Below are positions 34,937 to 42,931 of a stretch of 64,000 bases of DNA, piece after piece; within the stretch, counting starts at the first letter, position 1; each line of letters begins with the position of its first letter. The notes under the pieces were generated by a model. It had not been told where the DNA came from. It worked only from the letters and a program-made list of their open reading frames with translations, and did not search any database. This stretch comes from Sphingomonas gei. GTDB lineage: Bacteria > Pseudomonadota > Alphaproteobacteria > Sphingomonadales > Sphingomonadaceae. The stretch lies in the NCBI RefSeq assembly GCF_004792685.1, contig NZ_SRXT01000007.1, forward strand, positions 62,001-126,000, read 5' to 3'. The position numbers were made by a program, and so were the translations under genes.

Positions 34937-35794
34937 ATGCGCACTGGCGTGATCGCGAAGAAACTGGGGATGACCCGCCTGTTCCAGGACGACGGCCGCC
35001 ACGTGCCGGTCACCGTCCTGAGCCTCGAAGGCCTGCAGGTTGTCTCGGTTCGCGAACAAGATCGTGACGGCTATACCGCCGTCCAGCTCGGCGCCGGCAC
35101 GGCGAAGAGCAAGAACGTGTCGAAGCCGCAGCGTGGCCATTTCGGCAAGGCCGAAGTCGAGCCCAAGGCGGTTGTCCATGAATTCCGCGTCGACCAGGAC
35201 GGTCTGCTCGAAGTGGGCGCCGAAATCTCGGCCGCGCACTACGTCGCTGGCCAGTTCGTCGACATCCAGGGCAAGACCCAGGGCAAGGGCTTCCAGGGCG
35301 GCATGAAGCGCTGGGGCTTCGGCGGTCTGCGCGCCACCCACGGCGTCTCGGTTTCGCACCGCTCGCTCGGTTCGACCGGTCAGCGCCAGGATCCGGGCAA
35401 GGTCTTCAAGAACAAGAAGATGGCCGGCCACATGGGTGACAAGTATCGCACCCAGCAGAACCTCGAGATCGTCGGCACCGACGTCGAGCGCGGTCTTCTC
35501 TTCGTCAAGGGCTCGGTCCCCGGCTCGAAGGGCGGCTGGCTGTTCGTCAAGGACGCCGTCAAGGTCGACCGTCATGCCGACGCGCCGTTCCCGGCCGGGA
35601 TCCGCGACCCGCAGCATGCCGGCGAAGAGCATCACATCGCCGCCGTCGAAGAGGGTGCGGTCCACGAGATCGCCCCGCTGCCGAGCGCCGAAGAAGTAGC
35701 AGCCGGCGTCGCCGATGCCGACGCGCACGGCGCCGGTCAGAGCGATGCCGAGATCAGTGCGCCCCAGGGCGACACCACCGGCCAGGAGGGCTGA
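34937..35794 (+). CDS. rplC: 50S ribosomal protein L3 with acidic C-terminal extension
   Basis: Binds 23S rRNA early in assembly; its central loop reaches the peptidyl-transferase centre. The ATG at 34937 gives MRTGVIAKKLGMTRLF; an in-frame TTG two codons earlier is unlikely. The core is normal (KGKGFQGGMKRWGFGG, THGVSVSHRSLGSTGQ, KMAGHMGDKY). At 285 residues it is about 70 longer than E. coli L3. The extra C-terminal tail (about 218-285) is Ala/Glu/Asp-rich and low in complexity, including EEHHIAAVEEGAVHEI and DADAHGAG. It precedes rplD by 2 bp. Confidence 0.98.
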   Translation: MRTGVIAKKLGMTRLFQDDGRHVPVTVLSLEGLQVVSVREQDRDGYTAVQLGAGTAKSKNVSKPQRGHFGKAEVEPKAVVHEFRVDQDGLLEVGAEISAAHYVAGQFVDIQGKTQGKGFQGGMKRWGFGGLRATHGVSVSHRSLGSTGQRQDPGKVFKNKKMAGHMGDKYRTQQNLEIVGTDVERGLLFVKGSVPGSKGGWLFVKDAVKVDRHADAPFPAGIRDPQHAGEEHHIAAVEEGAVHEIAPLPSAEEVAAGVADADAHGAGQSDAEISAPQGDTTGQEG

Positions 35795-35796
35795 AC

Positions 35797-36423
35797 GTGA
35801 AGATCAAGGTTCAAACCCTCGACGCCGCAGAGAATGGCGACATCGAGCTCAACGACGCGGTTTTCGCGATCGAGCCGCGTGCCGACATCCTGCACCGCGT
35901 CGTCACCTGGCAGCTCGAGAAGCGCCGCGAGACGGCACGTGGCACGCGTGAGCGCGCCGACGTCGCCCGCACCGGCAAGAAGTTCGGTCGCCAGAAGGGC
36001 GGCGGTACCGCCCGTCACGGCGATCGCCGCGCGCCGGTGTTCATCGGTGGTGGTAAGGCACACGGCGCCCGCGTCCGTGACTTCAATCCGTCGCTGAACA
36101 AGAAGATCCGCGCACTCGGCCTGAAGATGGCGCTCAGCAGCCATGCCAAGGCCGGCTCGCTGATCGTCATGGACAGCCTGGCGATTGCCGACGGCAAGAC
36201 CAAGACGCTGCTCGGCAACATGGAGCAGCTGAACTTCGGCAAGAAGACGCTGGTGATCGACGGCGACGCGGTCGACAACAGCTTCGCGCTCGCGGCCGGC
36301 AACCTGCACACGGTCAACGTGCTGCCGGCGATGGGCGCCAACGTCTACGACATCCTGAAGAGCGACACGCTGGTCCTGACCCGCGCTGCCGTCGAGAAGC
36401 TGGAGGCGCGCTTCAATGGCTAA
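35797..36423 (+). CDS. rplD: 50S ribosomal protein L4
   Basis: The 208 residues start from GTG at 35797, two bases after the rplC stop, with CCAGGAGGGCTGAAC as ribosome-binding site. The exit-tunnel loop reads KKFGRQKGGGTARHGDRRAP. C-terminal VLTRAAVEKLEARFNG is typical. In enterobacteria L4 is also the S10-operon repressor; whether that applies here is unknown. Its stop overlaps the rplW start by 8 bp. Confidence 0.98.
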   Translation: MKIKVQTLDAAENGDIELNDAVFAIEPRADILHRVVTWQLEKRRETARGTRERADVARTGKKFGRQKGGGTARHGDRRAPVFIGGGKAHGARVRDFNPSLNKKIRALGLKMALSSHAKAGSLIVMDSLAIADGKTKTLLGNMEQLNFGKKTLVIDGDAVDNSFALAAGNLHTVNVLPAMGANVYDILKSDTLVLTRAAVEKLEARFNG

Positions 36424-36736
36424 AAAGCAGAAGGCTGCGATCGACAATCGTCATTATGACGTGATCGTCGCGCCGCACATCACCGAAAAGTCGACGCTCG
36501 TCGCCGAGCACAACGCGGTTGTGTTCAAGGTCGCCGGCGACGCCACCAAGCCCGAGATCAAGGCCGCCGTCGAGGCGCTCTGGAATGTCAAGGTGACTGG
36601 CGTCAACACGATCGTCCAGAAGGGCAAGACCAAGCGCTGGAAGGGTGCTCCCTACAAGCGCTCCGACATGAAGAAGGCAATCGTGACGCTCGCCGACGGT
36701 GAGCAGATCGATGTGACCTCGGGGGTCAATTCGTAA
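36416..36736 (+). CDS. rplW: 50S ribosomal protein L23
   Basis: Tunnel-exit protein and docking site for trigger factor and SRP. The 106 residues include VIVAPHITEKSTLVAEHN and the long loop GKTKRWKGAPYKRSDMKKAIVTL. It overlaps rplD by 8 bp and rplB by 1 bp, so translation of all three is coupled. Confidence 0.98.
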   Translation: MAKKQKAAIDNRHYDVIVAPHITEKSTLVAEHNAVVFKVAGDATKPEIKAAVEALWNVKVTGVNTIVQKGKTKRWKGAPYKRSDMKKAIVTLADGEQIDVTSGVNS

Positions 36737-37587
36737 TGGCACTCAAGAATTATAATCCGACGTCGCCTGGCGTCCGCGGCCTGATCCTGATCGACCGTTC
36801 GGCCCTGTACAAGGGTCGTCCCGTCAAGTCCCTCACCGAGGGCAAGACCAAGACCGGCGGCCGCAACAACAAGGGCCATGTCACGTCGCGCGGCATCGCC
36901 GGCGGCCACAAGCAGCGCTATCGCATCGTCGATTTCAAGCGCCGCCTGTGGGACAAGGAAGGCACCGTCGAGCGGATCGAATATGATCCCAACCGCACCG
37001 CCTTCATCGCGCTCGTCAATTATGGCGAGATCGACGGCAAGGCGAGCGTCGCCTACATCATCGCCCCGCAGCGTCTCGCGGTCGGCGACAAGGTGATCGC
37101 CGGCAAGAAGACCGACGTGAAGCCGGGCAATGCCATGGAGCTGGGCTCGATGCCGGTCGGCACGATCGTCCACAACGTCGAGATGAAGCCGGGCAAGGGC
37201 GGCCAGATCGCCCGTTCGGCAGGCACCTATGTCCAGGTCGTCGGTCGTGACCGCGGCATGGTCATCGTCCGCCTCAACTCGGGCGAGCAGCGCTATATTC
37301 ACGGCAATTGCATGGCGACGGTCGGCGCGGTCTCGAACCCCGACAACCAGAACCAGAATCTCGGCAAGGCCGGCCGCAATCGTTGGAAGGGCATCCGCCC
37401 GCTGACGCGCGGTGTCGCCAAGAACCCGGTCGACCATCCGCATGGCGGTGGTGAAGGCCGGACCTCGGGCGGCCGTCATCCGGTTACCCCGTGGGGCAAG
37501 CCGACCAAGGGTGCTCGCACTCGTCACAACAAGTCGACCGACAAGATGATCATCCGGTCGCGTCATTCGACGAAGAGGAAGGGCTAA
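36736..37587 (+). CDS. rplB: 50S ribosomal protein L2
   Basis: The 283 residues form a core 23S rRNA-binding protein near the peptidyl-transferase centre. Start MALKNYNPTSPGVRGL; the conserved C-terminal NPVDHPHGGGEGRTSGGRHP contains the His associated with catalysis support. It begins on the last base of the rplW stop (TAATG) and ends one base before rpsS. Confidence 0.99.
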   Translation: MALKNYNPTSPGVRGLILIDRSALYKGRPVKSLTEGKTKTGGRNNKGHVTSRGIAGGHKQRYRIVDFKRRLWDKEGTVERIEYDPNRTAFIALVNYGEIDGKASVAYIIAPQRLAVGDKVIAGKKTDVKPGNAMELGSMPVGTIVHNVEMKPGKGGQIARSAGTYVQVVGRDRGMVIVRLNSGEQRYIHGNCMATVGAVSNPDNQNQNLGKAGRNRWKGIRPLTRGVAKNPVDHPHGGGEGRTSGGRHPVTPWGKPTKGARTRHNKSTDKMIIRSRHSTKRKG

Positions 37588-37588
37588 C

Positions 37589-37864
37589 ATGGCTCGCTCA
37601 GTTTGGAAGGGTCCTTTCGTGGACCTCCACCTCCTGAAGAAGGCGCAGACTGCGCAGGAGACCAACGCGCGTTCGCCGATCAAGACCTGGTCGCGCCGCT
37701 CGACGATCCTGCCCGATTTCGTCGGCCTGACCTTCAGCGTCTATAACGGCCGCAAGTTCGTGCCGGTGTCGGTCAACGAGGACATGGTGGGCATGAAGCT
37801 CGGCGAGTTCGCGCCGACCCGCTTCTTCCCCGGCCATGCCGCGGACAAGAAGGGCAAGCGCTAA
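37589..37864 (+). CDS. rpsS: 30S ribosomal protein S19
   Basis: Small-subunit head protein, 91 residues: MARSVWKGPFVDLHLLKK and the C-terminal LGEFAPTRFFPGHAADKKGK. One base separates it from rplB and its stop overlaps the rplV start (TAATG). Confidence 0.99.
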   Translation: MARSVWKGPFVDLHLLKKAQTAQETNARSPIKTWSRRSTILPDFVGLTFSVYNGRKFVPVSVNEDMVGMKLGEFAPTRFFPGHAADKKGKR

Positions 37865-38241
37865 TGTCTAAGCCAAAAGCACCCCGCCGCGTTGCGGACA
37901 ACGAGGCTCTCTCGGTCGGCACGCAGATCCGCGGCTCGGCCCAGAAGCTCGGCCTCGTCGCCGCGCTCATTCGCGGCAAGAAGGTCGGCGACGCGCTGAA
38001 CATCCTTCAGTTCTCCACGAAGGGCATGGCAGTCGATGCACGCAAGGTGCTCGCGTCGGCGATCGCCAACGCCGAGAACAACCACAACCTCGATGTCGAC
38101 GCACTCGTCGTCGCCGAGGCTTCGGTCGGCAAGTCGATCGTGATGAAGCGCTTCGCGACTCGCGGCCGTGGCAAGTCCACCCGCATCCTGAAGCCGTTCA
38201 GCCGTCTTCGCATCGTCGTCCGCGAGCAGGAAGAAGCATAA
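37864..38241 (+). CDS. rplV: 50S ribosomal protein L22
   Basis: The 125 residues include the tunnel-lining hairpin (KSIVMKRFATRGRGKSTRI) and LGLVAALIRGKKVGDALNIL. No deletion is seen in the hairpin of the kind linked to macrolide resistance. Overlaps rpsS and rpsC by 1 bp each. Confidence 0.98.
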   Translation: MSKPKAPRRVADNEALSVGTQIRGSAQKLGLVAALIRGKKVGDALNILQFSTKGMAVDARKVLASAIANAENNHNLDVDALVVAEASVGKSIVMKRFATRGRGKSTRILKPFSRLRIVVREQEEA

Positions 38242-38948
38242 TGGGTCACAAGAGCAACCCGATCGGTCTGCGTCTTCAGATCAACCGCACCTGGGACAGC
38301 CGCTGGTTCGCGGAAGGCGCCGATTACGGCCGCCTCCTCATCGAGGACCTTCGGATCCGCCAGTACATCATGAAGACGCTGCCGCAGGCCGCGATCTCCA
38401 AGGTGGTGATCGAGCGTCCGGCCAAGCTTTGCCGCATCTCGATCTATGCTGCACGCCCCGGCGTGATCATCGGCAAGAAGGGCTCGGACATCGAGAAGCT
38501 GCGCAAGACGCTCGGCGCGATGACCAGCTCCGACGTGTCGCTGAACATCGTCGAGATCCGCAAGCCTGAAGTCGACGCCAAGCTCGTCGCGCAGGGCATC
38601 GCCGATCAGCTCGAGCGCCGCATCGCGTTCCGCCGTGCGATGAAGCGCGCCGTCCAGTCGGCGATGCGTCTCGGTGCCGACGGCATCCGCGTCGCTTGCG
38701 GCGGCCGTCTCGGCGGCGCCGAGATCGCCCGCAACGAAGGCTATCGCGAGGGTCGGGTGCCGCTGCACACGCTGCGCGCCAACCTGGACTATGCCGAGGC
38801 CACTGCCCACACCGCTTATGGCGTGTGCGGGGTCAAGGTGTGGATCTTCAAGGGCGAGATTCTCGGCCATGATCCGATGGCGCAGGACCGGCTCAACATG
38901 GAGGCTCAGACCTCCGGCGTGCGCCCTGCGCGCGACGACCGCCGCTAA
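38241..38948 (+). CDS. rpsC: 30S ribosomal protein S3
   Basis: The 235 residues begin MGHKSNPIGLRLQINRTWDS. The KH domain shows RPGVIIGKKGSDIEKL; the C-terminal half has GADGIRVACGGRLGGAEIAR. Lines the mRNA entry channel. Overlaps rplV by 1 bp; 12 bp before rplP. Confidence 0.99.
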   Translation: MGHKSNPIGLRLQINRTWDSRWFAEGADYGRLLIEDLRIRQYIMKTLPQAAISKVVIERPAKLCRISIYAARPGVIIGKKGSDIEKLRKTLGAMTSSDVSLNIVEIRKPEVDAKLVAQGIADQLERRIAFRRAMKRAVQSAMRLGADGIRVACGGRLGGAEIARNEGYREGRVPLHTLRANLDYAEATAHTAYGVCGVKVWIFKGEILGHDPMAQDRLNMEAQTSGVRPARDDRR

Positions 38949-38960
38949 GGACTAGAGAAC

Positions 38961-39392
38961 ATGCTGCAACCGAAGAAGTTCGCGCACCGCAAGCAGTTCA
39001 AGGGCCGCATCCATGGCGACGCCAAGGGCGGCACTTCGCTGAACTTCGGCTCCTATGGCCTGAAGGCAATGGAGCCCGAGCGGATCACTGCGCGCCAGAT
39101 CGAGGCGGCTCGCCGCGCGATCACGCGTCACATCAAGCGCCAGGGTCGTCTCTGGATCCGCATCTTCCCGGACGTGCCGGTGTCGTCGAAGCCTGCGGAA
39201 GTCCGCATGGGCTCGGGCAAGGGCTCGCCGGAATTCTGGGTGGCTCGCGTCAAGCCCGGCCGCATCCTGTTCGAGCTCGACGGCGTTCCCGGCCCGCTCG
39301 CGGCGGAAGCGTTCGAGCGTGCGGCGATGAAGCTGCCGATCAAGGTCAAGGTCGTCGCCCGTCTCGGCGATACCTCGCACCTGGAGGGTTGA
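38961..39392 (+). CDS. rplP: 50S ribosomal protein L16
   Basis: The 143 residues start MLQPKKFAHRKQFKGRIHG and include RQIEAARRAITRHIKRQGR and the MGSGKGSPEFWVARVKPGRI loop near the A-site tRNA elbow. Ends a few bases before the rpmC ribosome-binding site GGAGGG. Confidence 0.99.
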   Translation: MLQPKKFAHRKQFKGRIHGDAKGGTSLNFGSYGLKAMEPERITARQIEAARRAITRHIKRQGRLWIRIFPDVPVSSKPAEVRMGSGKGSPEFWVARVKPGRILFELDGVPGPLAAEAFERAAMKLPIKVKVVARLGDTSHLEG

Positions 39393-39397
39393 TAGAA

Positions 39398-39601
39398 ATG
39401 ACCAAGCCTACCGATCTTCGTGCGAAGACCGACGACCAGCTGGGTGAAGAGCTCGGCAACCTGAAGCGCGAGGCATTCAACCTGCGCTTCCAGGCCGCGA
39501 CCAGCCAGCTCGAAAAGCCGAGCCGGGTCAAGGAAGTCCGTCGCGACATCGCCCGCATCAAGACGCTGCAGTCCGAGCGTACGCGCTCGGAAGCAAAGTA
39601 A
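39398..39601 (+). CDS. rpmC: 50S ribosomal protein L29
   Basis: The 67 residues begin MTKPTDLRAKTDDQLGEEL; the two-helix fold continues to KEVRRDIARIKTLQSER. The ATG at 39398 is placed about 8 bases after GGAGGG, better than the TTG at 39389 that overlaps the rplP stop. Confidence 0.97.
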   Translation: MTKPTDLRAKTDDQLGEELGNLKREAFNLRFQAATSQLEKPSRVKEVRRDIARIKTLQSERTRSEAK

Positions 39602-39611
39602 GGAAGAGACC

Positions 39612-39881
39612 ATGCCGAAGCGCGTGCTGACCGGGAACATTGTCTCGGACAAGGGCGACAAGACGGTCGTCGTGTTGGTGGAGCGTAAGGTCAAGCACCC
39701 GCTCTACGGCAAGATCATCCGTCGTTCGAAGAAGTACCACGCCCATGACGAGGGCAACGAGTATCGCGAGGGCGAAACCGTGCGGATCGAAGAGATCGCG
39801 CCGATTTCGAAGCTCAAGACGTGGAAGGTCATCGAGCGGGTCAACACCCACGCGACTCCCGCCACGGCGGACGCCGCTTAA
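39612..39881 (+). CDS. rpsQ: 30S ribosomal protein S17
   Basis: The 89 residues start MPKRVLTGNIVSDKGDKTVVV and include HPLYGKIIRRSKKYHAHDE, the usual OB-fold core. The 3' end is followed by a dispersed repeat before rplN, so the S10 and spc operons are separated here by 164 bp. Confidence 0.98.
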   Translation: MPKRVLTGNIVSDKGDKTVVVLVERKVKHPLYGKIIRRSKKYHAHDEGNEYREGETVRIEEIAPISKLKTWKVIERVNTHATPATADAA

Positions 39882-39882
39882 T

Positions 39883-39964
39883 CGTCATCCCGGCGAAAGC
39901 CGGGATCCAGAGCCAGGAGCGGCATCGCCCGTGACCCTGGACCCCGGCTTCCGCCGGGGTGACG
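39883..39964. repeat. Dispersed inverted repeat in the rpsQ-rplN spacer
   Basis: CATCCCGGCGAAAGCCGGGA and CCCCGGCTTCCGCCGGGGTG arms, same family and layout as 14594-14677. It starts right after the rpsQ stop. The following 80 bp to rplN contain CCGGGAATTG and GGCAAGTCCCGG, a possible further hairpin. Confidence 0.8.
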
Positions 39965-40045
39965 GAGAGTTCCGGGGCAACCCGGGAATTGTAACTGGAA
40001 CCACCGGGCAAGTCCCGGCAGGCCGAACGAGAAGGAACCGGATCA

Positions 40046-40414
40046 ATGATCCAGATGCAGTCCAATCTCGACGTCGCGGACAATAGCGGCGCGAAGCGGG
40101 TGCAGTGCATCAAGGTGCTGGGCGGGTCGAAGCGTCGCTTCGCCGGCGTCGGCGACGTCATCGTCGTCAGCATCAAGGAAGCAGCACCCCGCGGCAAGGT
40201 GAAGAAGGGTGACGTGCATCGTGCCGTCATCGTCCGCACCGCCAAGGATGTCCGTCGTACCGACGGCTCGGTGATCCGCTTCGACGGCAATGCCGCGGTG
40301 CTGGTCAACAAGAACGAGGAGCCGATCGGCACCCGTATCTTCGGGCCGGTGGTTCGCGAGCTGCGTTCGCGCGGCTTCATGAAGATCATTTCGCTCGCGC
40401 CAGAGGTGCTGTGA
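40046..40414 (+). CDS. rplN: 50S ribosomal protein L14
   Basis: First gene of the spc operon. The 122 residues start MIQMQSNLDVADNSGAKRVQ and include the signature GDVIVVSIKEAAPRGKVKKG and FGPVVRELRSRGFMKIISLA. Ribosome-binding site GAGAAGGAACC. Its stop overlaps the rplX start. Confidence 0.99.
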   Translation: MIQMQSNLDVADNSGAKRVQCIKVLGGSKRRFAGVGDVIVVSIKEAAPRGKVKKGDVHRAVIVRTAKDVRRTDGSVIRFDGNAAVLVNKNEEPIGTRIFGPVVRELRSRGFMKIISLAPEVL

Positions 40415-40731
40415 TGGCTACTGCCAAGATCAAGAAAGGCGACCAGGTCATCGTCCTGTCCGGCAAGGACAAGGGACGGACCGGTGAAGTCGTCAAGTCG
40501 CTGCCCAAGGACGGCAAGGTCGTCGTTTCGGGCGTCAATGTCGCGGTCCGCCACACCAAGCCGAGCCAGGGCGATCCCCAGGGCGGGCTGAAGCGTTCGG
40601 AAGCGCCGATGCACATTTCGAAGGTCGCGCACGTGACCGCCGACGGCAAGGCGACCCGCGTTCGCTTCGAAGAGCGCGACGGCAAGAAGGTTCGCGTTGC
40701 GGTCAAGACCGGGGAGGTCATCAGTGGCTGA
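40414..40731 (+). CDS. rplX: 50S ribosomal protein L24
   Basis: The 105 residues contain the KOW motif (KKGDQVIVLSGKDKGRTGEV) and PMHISKVAHV. The ATG at 40414 shares its A with the rplN stop codon; the GTG one codon earlier is less likely. The 3' end overlaps rplE by 8 bp. Confidence 0.98.
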   Translation: MATAKIKKGDQVIVLSGKDKGRTGEVVKSLPKDGKVVVSGVNVAVRHTKPSQGDPQGGLKRSEAPMHISKVAHVTADGKATRVRFEERDGKKVRVAVKTGEVISG

Positions 40732-41308
40732 TAAGTATACCCCGCGCCTCAAGGGCATGTACGACGAGACCATCGCCAAGGCGATGGTCGAGAAGTTCGG
40801 CTACAAGAACGCCATGGAAATTCCGCGGATCGACAAGATCGTGCTGAACATGGGCGTTGGCGAGGCCACCCAGGACAAGAAGAAGGTCGAGCAGGCTGCT
40901 GCGGAGATGGAACTCATCGCCGGCCAGAAGCCCGTCGTCGCCAAGGCGAAGAAGTCGATCGCGCAGTTCAAGCTGCGCGAAGGCATGCCGATCGGCTGCA
41001 AGGTCACCTTGCGCCGGGACCGGATGTACGAGTTCCTCGACCGCTTCATCACGATCGCGCTCCCGCGCGTTCGCGATTTCCGTGGGCTGAACCCGAAGAG
41101 CTTCGACGGACGCGGCAATTACGCCTGCGGCCTCAAGGAGCAGCTTGTGTTCCCCGAGATCAGCTATGACCGCATCGACAAGGTGCGCGGCATGGACGTG
41201 ATCGTCACCACCACCGCCAAGACCGATGACGAGGCTCGCGAGCTTCTTCGTCTGTTCGGCTTCCCGTTCCCCATCGAGGCGGACGGCGAAGCGAAGCAAG
41301 CGGCGTAG
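40724..41308 (+). CDS. rplE: 50S ribosomal protein L5
   Basis: Binds 5S rRNA in the central protuberance. Start taken at the GTG at 40724 (VADKYTPRLKGMYDE), inside rplX; 194 residues. Conserved: IPRIDKIVLNMGVGEATQDK, the P-site loop GLNPKSFDGRGNYACGL-type segment and FPEISYDRIDKVRGMDVIVT. A longer open frame upstream lies in rplX and is not used. Confidence 0.97.
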   Translation: MADKYTPRLKGMYDETIAKAMVEKFGYKNAMEIPRIDKIVLNMGVGEATQDKKKVEQAAAEMELIAGQKPVVAKAKKSIAQFKLREGMPIGCKVTLRRDRMYEFLDRFITIALPRVRDFRGLNPKSFDGRGNYACGLKEQLVFPEISYDRIDKVRGMDVIVTTTAKTDDEARELLRLFGFPFPIEADGEAKQAA

Positions 41309-41323
41309 GAAGGACTTAAGTCG

Positions 41324-41629
41324 ATGGCGAAACTGAGTTCGATCAACAAGAATGAGCGTCGCAAGCTGCTCGTCAAGAAATATGCTGGCAAGTATGCGAA
41401 GCTGAAGGCGACCGCGAACGACGAGAGCTTGGACGATACCGAGCGTCTCATCGCGCGACTGAAGATGGCCGAGATTCCGCGGAACGGTAACCCGACCCGC
41501 ATTCGCAACCGTTGCGAGCTGACCGGCCGCCCGCGCGCCTATTACCGCAAGTTCCGTCTCGCACGCGTCATGCTGCGGGATCTGGCCAACAAGGGCCTGA
41601 TCCCCGGCGTCACGAAGTCGAGCTGGTAA
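41324..41629 (+). CDS. rpsN: 30S ribosomal protein S14
   Basis: The 101-residue, zinc-free long form. MAKLSSINKNERRKLLVKK at the start and NRCELTGRPRAYYRKFRLAR at the end; only one Cys remains of the zinc-ribbon positions of the short form. Confidence 0.99.
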   Translation: MAKLSSINKNERRKLLVKKYAGKYAKLKATANDESLDDTERLIARLKMAEIPRNGNPTRIRNRCELTGRPRAYYRKFRLARVMLRDLANKGLIPGVTKSSW

Positions 41630-41639
41630 GGACTACGAG

Positions 41640-42035
41640 ATGGCTTTGACCGATCCACTGGGTGATATGCTCACCCGCATCCGCAACGGCCAGCGCGCGA
41701 AGAAGGACTCCGTCCTGACTCCCGCGTCGAAGCTGCGGGCACGCGTTCTCGATGTTCTCCAGCGCGAAGGCTACATCCGTGGCTATAGCGAGGAGCAGAT
41801 GGGCCCCGCCGCGGGCATCCGCATCGAGCTGAAATATTTCGAGGGCCAGCCGGCGATCAAGCACGTCGCGCGCGTCTCGAAGCCCGGCCGCCGCGTCTAT
41901 TCGGGTTCGCAGGAACTGCCCCGGATCCGCAACGGCCTCGGCATCACGATCGTCTCGACGCCTCGCGGCGTTCTGTCCGACGCGGAAGCGCGCGAGCAGA
42001 ATGTCGGCGGCGAAGTGCTCGCGGAGGTGTTCTGA
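41640..42035 (+). CDS. rpsH: 30S ribosomal protein S8
   Basis: The 131 residues run from MALTDPLGDMLTRIRNGQRA to the C-terminal GILSDAEAREQ-like helix and GGEVLAEVF; central RVYSGSQELPRIRNGLGI is the rRNA-binding part. In E. coli S8 represses the spc operon; no test of that is possible here. Confidence 0.99.
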   Translation: MALTDPLGDMLTRIRNGQRAKKDSVLTPASKLRARVLDVLQREGYIRGYSEEQMGPAAGIRIELKYFEGQPAIKHVARVSKPGRRVYSGSQELPRIRNGLGITIVSTPRGVLSDAEAREQNVGGEVLAEVF

Positions 42036-42036
42036 T

Positions 42037-42570
42037 ATGAGCCGCATCGGCAAGAAGCCGGTCTCCGTACCGGCAGGCGTCACTGCCTCGATCGACGGCA
42101 GCGTGCTGAACGTGAAGGGCCCCAAGGGCACCCTCTCGCTCACGCTGCGCGAAGAGATCAGCTACACCCTCGAGGACGACGGCATCCTGGTGAAGCCGGC
42201 GAACGAGACCAAGGCGGCGCGTGCCTTTTGGGGCATGCAGCGCACGATGGTGCAGAACCTCGTCACCGGCGTGACCGAGGGCTTCACCAAGAAGCTCCTG
42301 ATCACCGGCGTCGGTTATCGCGCGGCATCGCAGGGCAAGGTGCTCAAGCTCCAGCTCGGCTATTCGCACGACGTGAACATCGACGTGCCGGAAGGCATCG
42401 AGATCAAGACCCCCGATCAGACCACGGTCGAGATCTCGGGGATCGACAAGCAGAAGGTCGGCCAGATTGCGGCCGAGATTCGTCGTTGGCGCAAGCCCGA
42501 GCCGTACAAGGGCAAGGGCATCAAGTATGACGGCGAATTCATCTTCCGTAAGGAAGGGAAGAAGAAGTGA
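42037..42570 (+). CDS. rplF: 50S ribosomal protein L6
   Basis: The start at 42037 (MSRIGKKPVSVPAGV), one base after the rpsH stop, gives 177 residues. Two tandem copies of the L6 fold end with KPEPYKGKGIKYDGEFIFRK, the family signature. Overlaps rplR by 4 bp. Confidence 0.99.
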   Translation: MSRIGKKPVSVPAGVTASIDGSVLNVKGPKGTLSLTLREEISYTLEDDGILVKPANETKAARAFWGMQRTMVQNLVTGVTEGFTKKLLITGVGYRAASQGKVLKLQLGYSHDVNIDVPEGIEIKTPDQTTVEISGIDKQKVGQIAAEIRRWRKPEPYKGKGIKYDGEFIFRKEGKKK

Positions 42571-42929
42571 TCAGCACCAAGGGTCTTTCGCTTTTCGCAA
42601 AGCGCCGTCGTCGCAACCGTACCGCGCTGCGTAGCCGCGCTGGTGGCCGTCCCCGGCTTTCGATCCATCGCTCCGGGCGTCACATCTACGCCCAGGTGAT
42701 CGACGATGCCCAGGGCAAGACGATCGCCTCGGCGTCGACGCTCGAGAAGGACGTGCGCGGCACGACCGGCGCGACCGTCGCAGCGGCACAGGATGTCGGC
42801 AAGCGCGTCGCCGAGGCAGCCAAGGCCGCCGGCGTGACGCAGGTCGTCTTCGATCGCGGTGGCTTCCTCTATCATGGCCGCGTCAAGGCGCTGGCGGATG
42901 CCGCTCGCGAGAGCGGACTGGAGTTCTAA
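42567..42929 (+). CDS. rplR: 50S ribosomal protein L18
   Basis: Second 5S rRNA-binding protein, 120 residues from GTG at 42567. Basic N-terminus (AKRRRRNRTALRSRAGGRPR) then RLSIHRSGRHIYAQVIDD and the C-terminal DRGGFLYHGRVKALADAARE. Start overlaps the rplF stop (GTGA). Confidence 0.99.
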   Translation: MISTKGLSLFAKRRRRNRTALRSRAGGRPRLSIHRSGRHIYAQVIDDAQGKTIASASTLEKDVRGTTGATVAAAQDVGKRVAEAAKAAGVTQVVFDRGGFLYHGRVKALADAARESGLEF

Positions 42930-42931
42930 CA

